Assembly (NCBI GenBank): GCA_902773215.1 | Contig: CACYDQ010000105.1 | Location: forward strand, 1 to 7,955 | Direction of reading: 5' to 3' | From: an uncultured Spirochaetaceae bacterium | GTDB lineage: Bacteria > Spirochaetota > Spirochaetia > Treponematales > Treponemataceae | DNA: 7,955 bases | Part shown: one piece after another, positions 1 through 6,646 of the stretch | How positions within the stretch are numbered: position 1 is the stretch's first letter | Layout: the number at the start of each line of letters is the position of its first letter | Made by a program: the position numbers and the translations under genes | Notes under the pieces: generated by a model | Told to the model about the DNA's origin: nothing | The model's database searches: none | Seen by the model: only the letters and a program-made list of their open reading frames with translations

Positions 1-714
1 CACATCGGCGCCCAGCCCGTGCCCCCGTCCCTGGTGCGCCGGTGGCTGAAGGTGTTCCCGAAGCATCAGTACGACGTGAACTACGGGTTGTCCGAGTCCA
101 TCGGCCCGGGCTGCGTCCACCTGGGCGTGGAGAACGTCCGCAAGGTCGGCGCGATCGGCGTTCCCGGCTGGGGCTGGCAGTGCAAGATCGTGGACAACGA
201 GACCGGTAAGGAAGTCAAGCGCGGGGACGCGGGCATCCTCTGCGTCAAGGGTCCCGGCGTGATGAAGGAATATTACCACGACCCCAAGGCGACCGCCGAG
301 GTCCTGCACGACGGCTGGCTTGACACCGGCGACGTGGCGATGCAGGACGAGGAAGGCTTCTACTACCTCGTGGACCGCGCGAAGGACGTCATCGTCTCTG
401 GCGGCGAGAACCTCTACCCCGTGCAGATCGAGGACTTCCTGCGCAAGAACGACAAGATCCACGACGTGGCGGTCATCGGCCTGCCCGACAGGAGGCTCGG
501 CGAGATTGCCGGGGCGGTCATTCAGATAAAGGAGGGCATGACCTGCACCGAGGAGGAGATAAACGAGTTCTGCCAGGACCTGCCCCGCTACAAGCGGCCG
601 CGCAAGATTATCTTCGCCCCGGTCCCGCGCAACCCGACGGGCAAAATCGAAAAGCCAAAGCTCCGCAAGATGTACGGCGAGGAGCACCTCGTCGCTTTCG
701 AGAACAAGGAGTAG
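1..714 (+). CDS. Acyl-CoA synthetase (AMP-binding superfamily), C-terminal part, 5' truncated
   Basis: The reading frame is open from base 1 (H-I-G-A-Q-P), so the true start lies upstream of the window; the GTG at 19 is an internal valine codon. Members of this superfamily activate a carboxylic acid with ATP to an acyl-adenylate and pass it to CoA. Visible motifs, in order, are YGLSES (adenine-binding A5 type), TGD in DGWLDTGD, the hinge region VDRAKDVIVSGGENLYP, and NPTGKIEK with the catalytic C-terminal lysine encoded at 643-645. The end of the AMP-binding core and the complete C-terminal subdomain are therefore present. The style resembles medium or long-chain fatty acid CoA ligases, but substrate cannot be read from this half. 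The last 12 codons (679-714) recur at 1250-1285 beyond the toxin-antitoxin pair, so this gene's 3' end was duplicated or replaced during an insertion. No terminator follows the stop codon. Confidence 0.93.
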   Translation, partial: HIGAQPVPPSLVRRWLKVFPKHQYDVNYGLSESIGPGCVHLGVENVRKVGAIGVPGWGWQCKIVDNETGKEVKRGDAGILCVKGPGVMKEYYHDPKATAEVLHDGWLDTGDVAMQDEEGFYYLVDRAKDVIVSGGENLYPVQIEDFLRKNDKIHDVAVIGLPDRRLGEIAGAVIQIKEGMTCTEEEINEFCQDLPRYKRPRKIIFAPVPRNPTGKIEKPKLRKMYGEEHLVAFENKE

Positions 715-721
715 GGGGAGG
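679..721 (+). repeat. Left copy of 43-bp direct repeat (3' end of acyl-CoA synthetase gene)
   Basis: Bases 679-721 match 1250-1292 at 42 of 43 positions, offset 571. The repeat begins exactly on a codon boundary. It covers the synthetase residues EEHLVAFENKE, the TAG stop and GGGGAGG. The one mismatch is T696 against C1267, a silent change in an alanine codon (GCT/GCC). The right edge supplies part of the purine-rich ribosome binding site of the antitoxin. It may be an attachment-like site or target duplication flanking the toxin-antitoxin module. Confidence 0.95.
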
Positions 722-728
722 AGGCCGT

Positions 729-980
729 ATGCAGGCAGAAAAAGTCAGGAGCATGAGCTTCAGCGTCAGTCCGAACGTTTACGACAGGATTCATTCATTC
801 TGCGCGGAGCGGGGCTGCACGAGTTCGTGGCTCATAAACAAGGCCGTGAACGATTTCCTTGACGAATGCGCGGAGGACAAAGCGGACTATGAGGCCGCGG
901 CCTTGGCTTGGGCGGAATTCGAAAAGAGCGGAAGCAAAACCTTCACGAGCGACGAAATTCGAAAGGAACTGGGCTTGTGA
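729..980 (+). CDS. RelB-family ribbon-helix-helix antitoxin
   Basis: This 83-residue protein is the predicted labile antitoxin of a type II toxin-antitoxin pair. It should bind and neutralise the RelE-like toxin downstream and repress its own promoter as a dimer. The N-terminal stretch SMSFSVSPNVYDRIHSF followed by TSSWLINKAVNDFLDE fits a ribbon-helix-helix DNA-binding fold: a beta strand near residues 8-13 and helices near 15-27 and 31-45. The C-terminal part WAEFEKSGSKTFTSDEIRKE followed by LGL has the look of RelB/DUF6290-type antitoxins and would wrap the toxin. ATG 729 is preferred because AGGAGG (719-724) and a longer G/A-rich run lie 4-7 nt upstream; ATG 753 has a Shine-Dalgarno too close to it. 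The start is only 14 nt past the synthetase stop. Its stop overlaps the toxin start as GTGA, giving translational coupling. I see no clear promoter or operator palindrome. Confidence 0.88.
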   Translation: MQAEKVRSMSFSVSPNVYDRIHSFCAERGCTSSWLINKAVNDFLDECAEDKADYEAAALAWAEFEKSGSKTFTSDEIRKELGL

Positions 981-1234
981 CCGTCGTGTATTCGGATAAC
1001 GCGCGGAAGCAGCTGAAAAAACTGGACGGCAGGACAAGCAGGCTCATTCTCAGCTATATGGACGAGGTCGCCCAGCTCAAAGACCCGCGCTCGAGGGGAA
1101 AGATTCTTGTAGGCAATCTGGCCGGTTTCTGGCGTTACCGGGTCGGTGACTACAGGGTTCTGTGCCGCATACAGGACAAAGAGCTTTGCATCGTCGTTAT
1201 CGAACTCGGAAATCGCAGGGAAGTCTACAAGTAG
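977..1234 (+). CDS. RelE/ParE-superfamily toxin (RelE-like mRNA interferase)
   Basis: An 85-residue protein of typical RelE length. Family members cleave mRNA in the ribosomal A site and stop translation; ParE relatives poison gyrase instead. The text VVYSDNARKQLKKLD, PRSRGK, GNLAGFWRYRVGDYRVLC and the C-terminal NRREVYK follow the RelE pattern closely. Basic residues K42, R53, R60, R80, R81 and aromatic Y84 are in place for catalysis, so the toxin looks intact. The usual GHRREVY histidine is asparagine here (GNRREVY), a mild variation. The start chosen is GTG 977-979, which overlaps the antitoxin TGA stop by 4 nt and has AAGGA 9 nt upstream (963-967). An in-frame upstream start at 908 would add 23 residues without homology and overlap the antitoxin by 73 nt, so it is unlikely. 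Downstream lie 15 nt and then the right direct repeat. Confidence 0.88.
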   Translation: MTVVYSDNARKQLKKLDGRTSRLILSYMDEVAQLKDPRSRGKILVGNLAGFWRYRVGDYRVLCRIQDKELCIVVIELGNRREVYK

Positions 1235-1249
1235 GCAGAAGCTGCATCT

Positions 1250-1292
1250 GAGGAGCACCTCGTCGCCTTCGAGAACAAGGAGTAGGGGGAGG
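1250..1292 (+). repeat. Right copy of 43-bp direct repeat (orphan 3' end of acyl-CoA synthetase gene)
   Basis: This copy still reads as the last 11 codons and TAG stop of the synthetase gene (stop at 1283-1285), but no synthetase reading frame precedes it. It differs from 679-721 only by C1267 for T696, a silent substitution. It ends 2 nt before the convergent kinase stop codon (1295-1297). Without the 571-bp unit between the copies, the synthetase stop would lie 9 bp from the kinase stop, a plausible ancestral convergent junction. Confidence 0.95.
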
Positions 1293-1294
1293 GC

Positions 1295-3325
1295 TTACTC
1301 CTCGCCCGCGGACTGTGCGGCATGGATGAGCTTTCCGAGCATCCTGAGCAGCATGTCCGGCTCAATCGGCTTGCTCAGGTGCGCGTTCAGCCCGGCCTGA
1401 AGGCTCCGCTTCACGTCATCGTCAAAGGCGTTCGCCGTGAGCGCGATAATCGGGATGCGCTCTGCATCGGGACGGCCGGAAGACCGTATGCGCCTGGTCG
1501 CCTCAAGCCCGTCCATCTCGGGCATCCGCATGTCCATCAGTATGGCATCGTAATGCCCCGCAGGATGCTCCGTGAACGCCTGCACTGCAAGCTTTCCGTT
1601 CTGGGCCACATCCACCTCGATGCCATGCCGGTTCAGTAGCATGACGACTATCTCCGCGTTTATCTCCATGTCCTCGGCGAGGAGCACGTGCCGCCCCTTC
1701 AGGTCGGCAACTTCCTCCATACTGCTGTCCCAGGTTTTCGCTGTCGCATCATGCTGCACTGAGGCGTGACTGTCCGATTCGGCAAAGGTGATGGTCACGG
1801 TGAACGACGTTCCCTCGCCCTTCCTGCTCTTCACCTCGATTTGCCCGCTCATGTGGTCGACGATGCTTTTCGTGATGGCCATTCCGAGCCCCGTGCTTCC
1901 GTATTTGCTGGTCGTGGACAAATCCTCTTTGCTGAACGCGTCGAAGATATGGGGAAGGAATTCCTCGCTGATACCTATGCCGGTATCAGCCGTGATGAAG
2001 GCGAGCGTCACCTGCCCGTTGAAGCGGGACTTCTCCTCCACCGTAAGGCGTATGGAGCCGCCTGCGGGCGTGAACTTGACGGAGTTCCCCAGTATGTTGA
2101 TCAGCACCTGCTTGAGCTTTACCGCGTCCCCCCGGTAGCAGCCGTCAACGTTGCCCTTCGTGCCGCACTCGTAGGAAAGCCCTTTTTCTTGGCACTGGCT
2201 TCCGATGATGTTGTTGACATACACCAGGCAGTCGGCAAGCAAGAAATCCTCGTTCTTTATCTCCATGCTGCCGGCTTCAATCCTTGTCATGTCAAGGATA
2301 TCGTTTATCAGGTCCAGCAGATGATGCGCGGAGCATTGTATCTTGGCAAGGTGCTCCTTCACCGCGCCGGAGGCGGACGGCTCTTCCATCGCGATGCTGT
2401 TCAGGCTGATTATGGCATTCATGGGGGTGCGGATCTCGTGGCTCATGTTCGACAGGAATGCGGTCTTGGCCTTGCTCGCGTTCTGTGCGACATCAAGGGC
2501 TTCCTTCAAAGCCTTGCGCCCGTCCATCAGCTCCTGCATGTGCCCCCGCTCCCGCTCCAGTGCTTTCTCCAGCTCGTTCCGGTACACTTCCTCCTCGTCC
2601 TCCACGACAAAGCTGTGGATGAGGCTGGTTCCTATCATATAGCCCATGGCATACAATGGGAGCTGGGGGTATGCTATCTGGGCGGCGATTAAGATGACCA
2701 TCGTTATGCCGAACAGCCCGATGGCAAGGCAGTGCCTCCGGGTCGCATTCTTAGAGACAGAGGCGACATAGAGGATGTGGAGCGAAATCAGGAGGAAAAG
2801 CAGGATCTGAACGGCGAACGAGACGTGGCGTGCCGGTCCCGTCTGATAGGCCCCGTCGTCATCGATCCAGAAGAGGACCGGCAGGAAGATGTTCACGATG
2901 ACGGCGGCAAGCTCCAGCGCGAAGAATATGTTCCCGGAAACATGCACCAGCGTTCCGAAATGATTGTTGGTATTCAGGTAGGAGACGACGTAGCGCGTCC
3001 AGAACAGGATGGCAACGGCCATGATGAGAAAGTAAATCGACGTATCAATAAACAGGAGACCCTTGAGACTGTAACGGTCAAAGAAGCCCCACAGGGTGTC
3101 AGTCAGGTAAAAGCCGAATACCCCAAACAGAAAAGCCCGGTACAGGCGCTGTGTCTGCGTCAGCTGCGTCTGTTGTGCCGGCGCAGGATTGCTTTCGCCC
3201 GGCAGCGCGCTTCCGTCCGGTTGCCGCTCTGTCGCGGCCGGAGAGCGGACGGCCCGGTAAAAGAAGAAATCCCTGTTCATTATGAACAGTATTATCAGAG
3301 CCAGGATTCCGACGGCCGAATACAT
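1295..3325 (-). CDS. Hybrid sensor histidine kinase with seven-helix membrane N-terminus and receiver domain
   Basis: A 676-residue membrane kinase. Hydrophobic segments near residues 3-17, 63-81, 90-117, 131-156, 169-190, 199-219 and 222-238 suggest about seven helices and little external sensor domain. A coiled, charged linker (about 242-285) leads to HisKA with SHEIRTPMN (phospho-accepting H296). The HATPase domain follows, with N414 in LINILGNSVKF, D447 in ADTGIGI, and the glycine box GSTGLGMAI (476-484). The C-terminal receiver domain carries E551-D552, phospho-acceptor D598 in MDMRMPEMDG, T630 and K652. All catalytic residues look intact. No Hpt protein or separate response regulator lies in the window. 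ATG 3325 is chosen over the adjacent GTG 3328: it gives a 7-nt spacing from GGAGG and a TGATG overlap with the hydrolase stop, so translation is probably coupled. It is the last gene of the leftward operon. The ligand is unknown. Confidence 0.93.
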   Translation of the reverse strand: MYSAVGILALIILFIMNRDFFFYRAVRSPAATERQPDGSALPGESNPAPAQQTQLTQTQRLYRAFLFGVFGFYLTDTLWGFFDRYSLKGLLFIDTSIYFLIMAVAILFWTRYVVSYLNTNNHFGTLVHVSGNIFFALELAAVIVNIFLPVLFWIDDDGAYQTGPARHVSFAVQILLFLLISLHILYVASVSKNATRRHCLAIGLFGITMVILIAAQIAYPQLPLYAMGYMIGTSLIHSFVVEDEEEVYRNELEKALERERGHMQELMDGRKALKEALDVAQNASKAKTAFLSNMSHEIRTPMNAIISLNSIAMEEPSASGAVKEHLAKIQCSAHHLLDLINDILDMTRIEAGSMEIKNEDFLLADCLVYVNNIIGSQCQEKGLSYECGTKGNVDGCYRGDAVKLKQVLINILGNSVKFTPAGGSIRLTVEEKSRFNGQVTLAFITADTGIGISEEFLPHIFDAFSKEDLSTTSKYGSTGLGMAITKSIVDHMSGQIEVKSRKGEGTSFTVTITFAESDSHASVQHDATAKTWDSSMEEVADLKGRHVLLAEDMEINAEIVVMLLNRHGIEVDVAQNGKLAVQAFTEHPAGHYDAILMDMRMPEMDGLEATRRIRSSGRPDAERIPIIALTANAFDDDVKRSLQAGLNAHLSKPIEPDMLLRMLGKLIHAAQSAGEE

Positions 3326-4920
3326 CACTTCACCTCCGTAAGGAAGTCTCCTGCCGCCTTGACGACGTCAGCCGGGCGGTCGGCCTGGGGGGTATGCCCG
3401 CAGCCGGTGATGACGGCGATCTTCTTGGACGGGGCGCTGATGGCCGCGTAGTACTGGTCGACTAAGTTCCGGGGCGTCACCCAGTCATGCTCGCCCGAGA
3501 TGAAGAGGACGGGCACCTGGTATCTTGTGCCGAAGTCATAGATGCTCGAGGCAAGCAGCTGGTCGAGCAGCGTTCCGTTGAGGGCATACAGCTTTTCCGG
3601 GCTGGAGGCCAGGCCGAACATCCAGCGGGCATCGGTCAGGTTGAAGTAGGGGGACAGGGCACCGCGCAGCATCGACTTCTCTGTCACCGGGGGCTTGTGG
3701 TAGCGTTCGGTGAAGTTCCTGAGCGCAATCAGATTGAAGAAGCCCGGATCCGCCGCGAACTTCTCGCATGCTTCCCTCATTTCCGCCGTGTCGTCGCCCT
3801 TTGTCTCCGCCTTGTAGAGCGCGTCCTCGCAGGAAAGGATGTCCCCCTCGCGGAGGAGCGTGCACTGGCCGATGGAGATGTAGGCCGCCACCTTCTCCGG
3901 GTTTGACATGACGTAGGCCGTGCCGAGGAAGGTCCCGTAGGAGTGCCCTTCTATAATCACCTTGTCTTTGTGGAATCTCTCCCGGGCATAGTCGACGAGC
4001 GCGTCCAGGTCTGCCAGTGCCCGGTCGAATGTCACGCTTTTGTTCCCTGGGTCGGCCTTCCTGTTCCTGATGTAGGTCCTGCCGCAGCCCCTCTGGTCCC
4101 AGGTGATGAATGTCGCCTTGTCCAGGAGCGGGTCCATGAACGTGTAGCCGATGCAGGCGTCGGGGCTGCCCGGTCCCCCGTGCAGGTGGATGACGACGGG
4201 GTTGGACCGGTCCCTGCCCCGTATCCTGATGAACTGCTCCTGCCCGCCGATATTGATATAGGCCTCCTCGGAGATACCCCGCTCCTGATTGACCAGTCCC
4301 TTTATGAAGGTGAAATTCCGTATCAGGAAAAAGGCCGCCAGGGCGGCGGCGATCAGGCACAGGATTACTGTGCCCGCGCGTTTGGCCAGGACAAACAGCT
4401 TTCTGATGGTCCCGTCGCGCCCGTCCTTCTGTCTGCCCAGGGCTTCCTTCCGGTGGCCAAAGTGGATGCCGATATGCCCTACGCCGAGGACAATCACGGC
4501 GGCGAGCAGGAAGCCGTTCCTTCCGTAGATGCCGAGGAAGAAAAAGGCGATGACGGGAAGGCTTGCCCCCGCGACCGGGATGCCGAGCAGGCTGGAATAG
4601 AAGTCCCGCATCGTCCGCCCGCTCCTGAAGTAACGCAGCCAGAAGGCCTCGTACATGAGCATGAAGATGAAGGAGACGATAAGGAAGATGATGTCGGGGA
4701 AGAATGAGTCCGTGCCCCAGCGGATGTTTGAATCGGAGAAAACGGGCACGAGGGCACAGACAAGGCATTCGCCCGCACGTTCCAGCGCAAGGAGCGTACG
4801 GTTCTCGTGCGGGGAGAAGTCATCATAGCCCCGGGGCTTGTTTTTCGCCCAGATGATGTTCGGGATGAACAGCATTGCGAGGTATACGAGCCCGACATAC
4901 GAAAAGCCGAAATGTATCAT
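3325..4920 (-). CDS. Membrane protein fused to an S33-type alpha/beta hydrolase (proline iminopeptidase-like)
   Basis: A 531-residue two-part protein. Residues 1 to about 160 form a polytopic domain with hydrophobic helices near 5-24, 47-62, 74-97, 108-133 and 136-157. A further helix at 183-200 anchors the following catalytic domain. The enzyme part (about 220-531) has the oxyanion motif HGGPG (247-251), WDQRGCGRT (274-282), the nucleophile elbow GHSYG (S327), acid D479 in SGEHDW and base H509 in CGHTP, so the catalytic triad is complete. HGGPG plus WDQRGCGRS-like text is characteristic of prolyl aminopeptidase relatives (peptidase family S33), though many relatives cleave esters or amides. 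The substrate is not predictable. The weak AGAGAAG ribosome binding site (4929-4935) overlaps the PAP2 stop codon, 13 nt upstream. The stop overlaps the kinase start, suggesting co-expression of hydrolase and sensor. Confidence 0.9.
   Translation of the reverse strand: MIHFGFSYVGLVYLAMLFIPNIIWAKNKPRGYDDFSPHENRTLLALERAGECLVCALVPVFSDSNIRWGTDSFFPDIIFLIVSFIFMLMYEAFWLRYFRSGRTMRDFYSSLLGIPVAGASLPVIAFFFLGIYGRNGFLLAAVIVLGVGHIGIHFGHRKEALGRQKDGRDGTIRKLFVLAKRAGTVILCLIAAALAAFFLIRNFTFIKGLVNQERGISEEAYINIGGQEQFIRIRGRDRSNPVVIHLHGGPGSPDACIGYTFMDPLLDKATFITWDQRGCGRTYIRNRKADPGNKSVTFDRALADLDALVDYARERFHKDKVIIEGHSYGTFLGTAYVMSNPEKVAAYISIGQCTLLREGDILSCEDALYKAETKGDDTAEMREACEKFAADPGFFNLIALRNFTERYHKPPVTEKSMLRGALSPYFNLTDARWMFGLASSPEKLYALNGTLLDQLLASSIYDFGTRYQVPVLFISGEHDWVTPRNLVDQYYAAISAPSKKIAVITGCGHTPQADRPADVVKAAGDFLTEVK
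3333..3337 (-). promoter_or_regulatory. Ribosome binding site deciding the histidine kinase start
   Basis: GGAGG on the minus strand lies within the last codons of the hydrolase gene. It is 7 nt from ATG 3325 and only 4 nt from GTG 3328. The spacing favours ATG as the start and places the initiation site over the upstream stop codon (TGATG), the usual arrangement for termination-reinitiation coupling. Confidence 0.75.
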
Positions 4921-4933
4921 AACAAGCGCTTCT

Positions 4934-5815
4934 CTAAAAACTGATCTTTGCCGTCAGCGTCTGCCCGTCAAAGGCGAGGACGTTCTGTCCCTTGTATTTG
5001 ACCTTGGCAATCTTCTCGTGGACGAAGGGAACCAGGAAGCCTACCGCCGTGCCGAGCGCCGCGCCTGCAAGGACGTCGGTCATAAAGTGGTTCCCGCTTG
5101 CGACCCGGAGGAAGCCGGTCGTCGCCGCCAGAGTGTAGCTTGCCGCTATGACGGGTATCCTGAATTTGGATTCCGGGTAATATTTCCAGAATGTGTAGGA
5201 GAGGAAGGTTGCGCCCATGAAGGCATCGGTCGTATGCCCGCTCGGGAAGGAGAGGGTGAAGTCCCCGTCCTCAAGGTGCTTCTCCTCCCATTTGCCCGTA
5301 TACATATAGGGTCGGGGGCGCCGGACCGTGGATTTTATGATGTTCCGGATGCCGTAGCCGGTCAGGTAGCTCTCCGCCAGCATTACGCCGAGCGTTGTGA
5401 GCTCCATCGGCGGGAGGTTTCCCAGCACCGTCTCCATCGCATATATGCCGATGGGAAGGGCCAGCACGTTCGCCGTCGCGGTGATCGTTCCCATGTCATC
5501 GACTGCCGTCCGGTATTCGTTGTACCAGAGCCTGTCGAATTCATTTATATCCCTTTTCTTGTAGTGCTCGCCGTCCCATCCGTCAACCCGGTGCTCCAGT
5601 ATGAGCCCGCTGATGGTGAGGCTTGCCGCTACTGCCCCGATAGGGAGGTCATAATAGTAGTCGATGGCGAAGGGCGAGCTCTCCGCCGTGGCGGCGCACA
5701 GCTCCCTTCCGGGGATATGAGGGGCATCCTGCGCGCACAGAGCCCGGGGCATGAGGAATGCCAGGACGAGGAGGAGCAGGCCGGGAATTCTTGGTCTCCG
5801 GGACGGAAAAGCCAT
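4934..5815 (-). CDS. PAP2-family phosphatase with signal peptide
   Basis: A 293-residue membrane or periplasmic acid phosphatase-like protein. The family removes phosphate from lipids such as phosphatidic acid or undecaprenyl pyrophosphate, using a histidine nucleophile. All three signature motifs are visible: K161-x6-R168-P169 (KSTVRRPRP), P191-S-G-H194, and R237-x5-H243-x3-D247 (RVASGNHFMTD), so the active site looks complete; the usual SR of motif 3 is LR. The N-terminus has a basic RRPR, a leucine-rich core and ALCA at residues 25-28, consistent with signal peptidase I cleavage. It is not a lipobox, because leucine precedes the cysteine. Hydrophobic segments lie near 57-73, 110-130, 138-155, 199-211, 219-235 and 246-264. 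The chain ends LTAKISF, an amphipathic strand with terminal Phe, but there is no room for a beta barrel. It starts 3 nt after the methyltransferase stop. Lipid phosphatase activity is inferred from the family only. Confidence 0.9.
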   Translation of the reverse strand: MAFPSRRPRIPGLLLLVLAFLMPRALCAQDAPHIPGRELCAATAESSPFAIDYYYDLPIGAVAASLTISGLILEHRVDGWDGEHYKKRDINEFDRLWYNEYRTAVDDMGTITATANVLALPIGIYAMETVLGNLPPMELTTLGVMLAESYLTGYGIRNIIKSTVRRPRPYMYTGKWEEKHLEDGDFTLSFPSGHTTDAFMGATFLSYTFWKYYPESKFRIPVIAASYTLAATTGFLRVASGNHFMTDVLAGAALGTAVGFLVPFVHEKIAKVKYKGQNVLAFDGQTLTAKISF

Positions 5816-5818
5816 ACG

Positions 5819-6610
5819 CTAGCCTCCTATGGGCATGACCTTCGCGAGCTCGTACATGACGACTGCGGAGGCCTGCGCCACGTTCAGGCTGTCTACCTTG
5901 GGGGCTGCCCGGCCCCGGCCCATGCCGGCGTAGGGGATAAGGAGGAGGTGGTCGCAGTTGCGCTTGACCTCGTCGCTTATCCCGCTCTCCTCGTTGCCGA
6001 GGACGACGATGCTCCCCTTGTCGCGGCAGTAGCCGCTTATGGCGGCCACGGACTCCCGCGCGTCGAGCGAGGTGCCTATCCTGACCATCTTACCTTCCAT
6101 GCTGGACAGAAGCTTGCTTATGGAGCGTATCGTATAGATGTTGACGAATTCCATGCCGCCCTCGGCGACCCGGTAGCTGCTCGTCGTGACCGAGGACTGG
6201 GCCTCGTCCAGCGGGATGACGATGTTCTTTATCCCGAAGAAAGCCGCGCTCCTGACGATTGCGCCCAGGTTGTTCGCGTTGCCCACCCGGTCCAGGAGGA
6301 CCGCGCTTTCCCGGTTCTGTATCCAGCGGGCGGTGTCGTCCGTGTTCAGGGCGGGGATGTCCGGCATCTCTATCATCGCGACCACGCCCTGATGGTGGAC
6401 GGAGCCGCAGAGCCGTTCCAGCTCCTGTATGTCGCGCACCTGGTTATAGGGCCTCTTGGCGGCCGCAAGCTTCTTGCACAGGCCGCCGAAAAGGGGGGCG
6501 CGCTCCTTGGAGAAATAGAATCGCTGTATCTTCTCCCAGCCGTTCTTCTCGAGCGTCTTGACCGCCGCAAATCCGCAGACGGCAAGCTCGTTCCGTTCCG
6601 TATTCTTCAT
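5819..6610 (-). CDS. TrmH/SpoU-family RNA 2'-O-methyltransferase
   Basis: A 263-residue SPOUT methyltransferase that should transfer a methyl group from S-adenosylmethionine to a ribose 2'-OH in rRNA or tRNA. Residues 9-81 look like the SpoU substrate-binding domain (VCGFAAVKTL through SVHHQGVVAMIE, resembling RlmB). The trefoil-knot catalytic domain follows. Motif 1 is GNANNLGAIVRSA (110-122, with N114 and catalytic R120). Motif 2 is VLGNEESGIS (203-212). Motif 3 begins at LLIPYAG (223) and ends in DSLNVAQASAVVMYEL (240-255). Between IP and VDSLN there is a glycine/arginine-rich stretch, longer than the usual few residues. It could be RlmB-like (23S rRNA), TrmH-like (tRNA) or an antibiotic-resistance type; I cannot choose from sequence. 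AGGA lies 5 nt before ATG 6610. It is second in the operon, 36 nt after the HD gene. Confidence 0.92.
   Translation of the reverse strand: MKNTERNELAVCGFAAVKTLEKNGWEKIQRFYFSKERAPLFGGLCKKLAAAKRPYNQVRDIQELERLCGSVHHQGVVAMIEMPDIPALNTDDTARWIQNRESAVLLDRVGNANNLGAIVRSAAFFGIKNIVIPLDEAQSSVTTSSYRVAEGGMEFVNIYTIRSISKLLSSMEGKMVRIGTSLDARESVAAISGYCRDKGSIVVLGNEESGISDEVKRNCDHLLLIPYAGMGRGRAAPKVDSLNVAQASAVVMYELAKVMPIGG
5823..5828 (-). promoter_or_regulatory. Ribosome binding site for the PAP2 gene, embedded in the trmH-like gene end
   Basis: A perfect AGGAGG on the minus strand lies 7 nt before ATG 5815 and overlaps the codons for the last residues of the RNA methyltransferase, just before its TAG stop (5821-5819). 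This supports the PAP2 start and close coupling of the two genes. Confidence 0.8.
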
Positions 6611-6646
6611 ATCGTTCCTGTTTCCCTTTGTCTTCCGATCTGCCCG

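Noticed and set aside
908..976. Upstream in-frame extension of the RelE-like toxin
   Set aside because: It overlaps the antitoxin heavily and adds residues outside the family's usual length. GTG 977 has a ribosome binding site and the typical 4-nt overlap.
733..1240. 8-bp match AGGCAGAA at 733-740 and 1233-1240 as possible inner repeat ends of the inserted unit
   Set aside because: Too short and inside coding sequence at one side; expected by chance, while the 43-bp repeat explains the boundaries.
1235..1245. GCAG-AAG-CTGC mini-palindrome after the toxin as terminator or recombination site
   Set aside because: A 4-bp stem with no T run is too weak, and nothing else resembles an integron attC site.
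1766..2692. 308-codon plus-strand open frame opposite the histidine kinase
   Set aside because: Shadow of the HisKA/HATPase coding region; no motif, no ribosome binding site, and the kinase frame has all catalytic residues.
3536..4768. 410-codon minus-strand open frame inside the hydrolase gene
   Set aside because: Out of frame with the hydrolase, low-complexity Arg/Pro/Gly composition, no domain.
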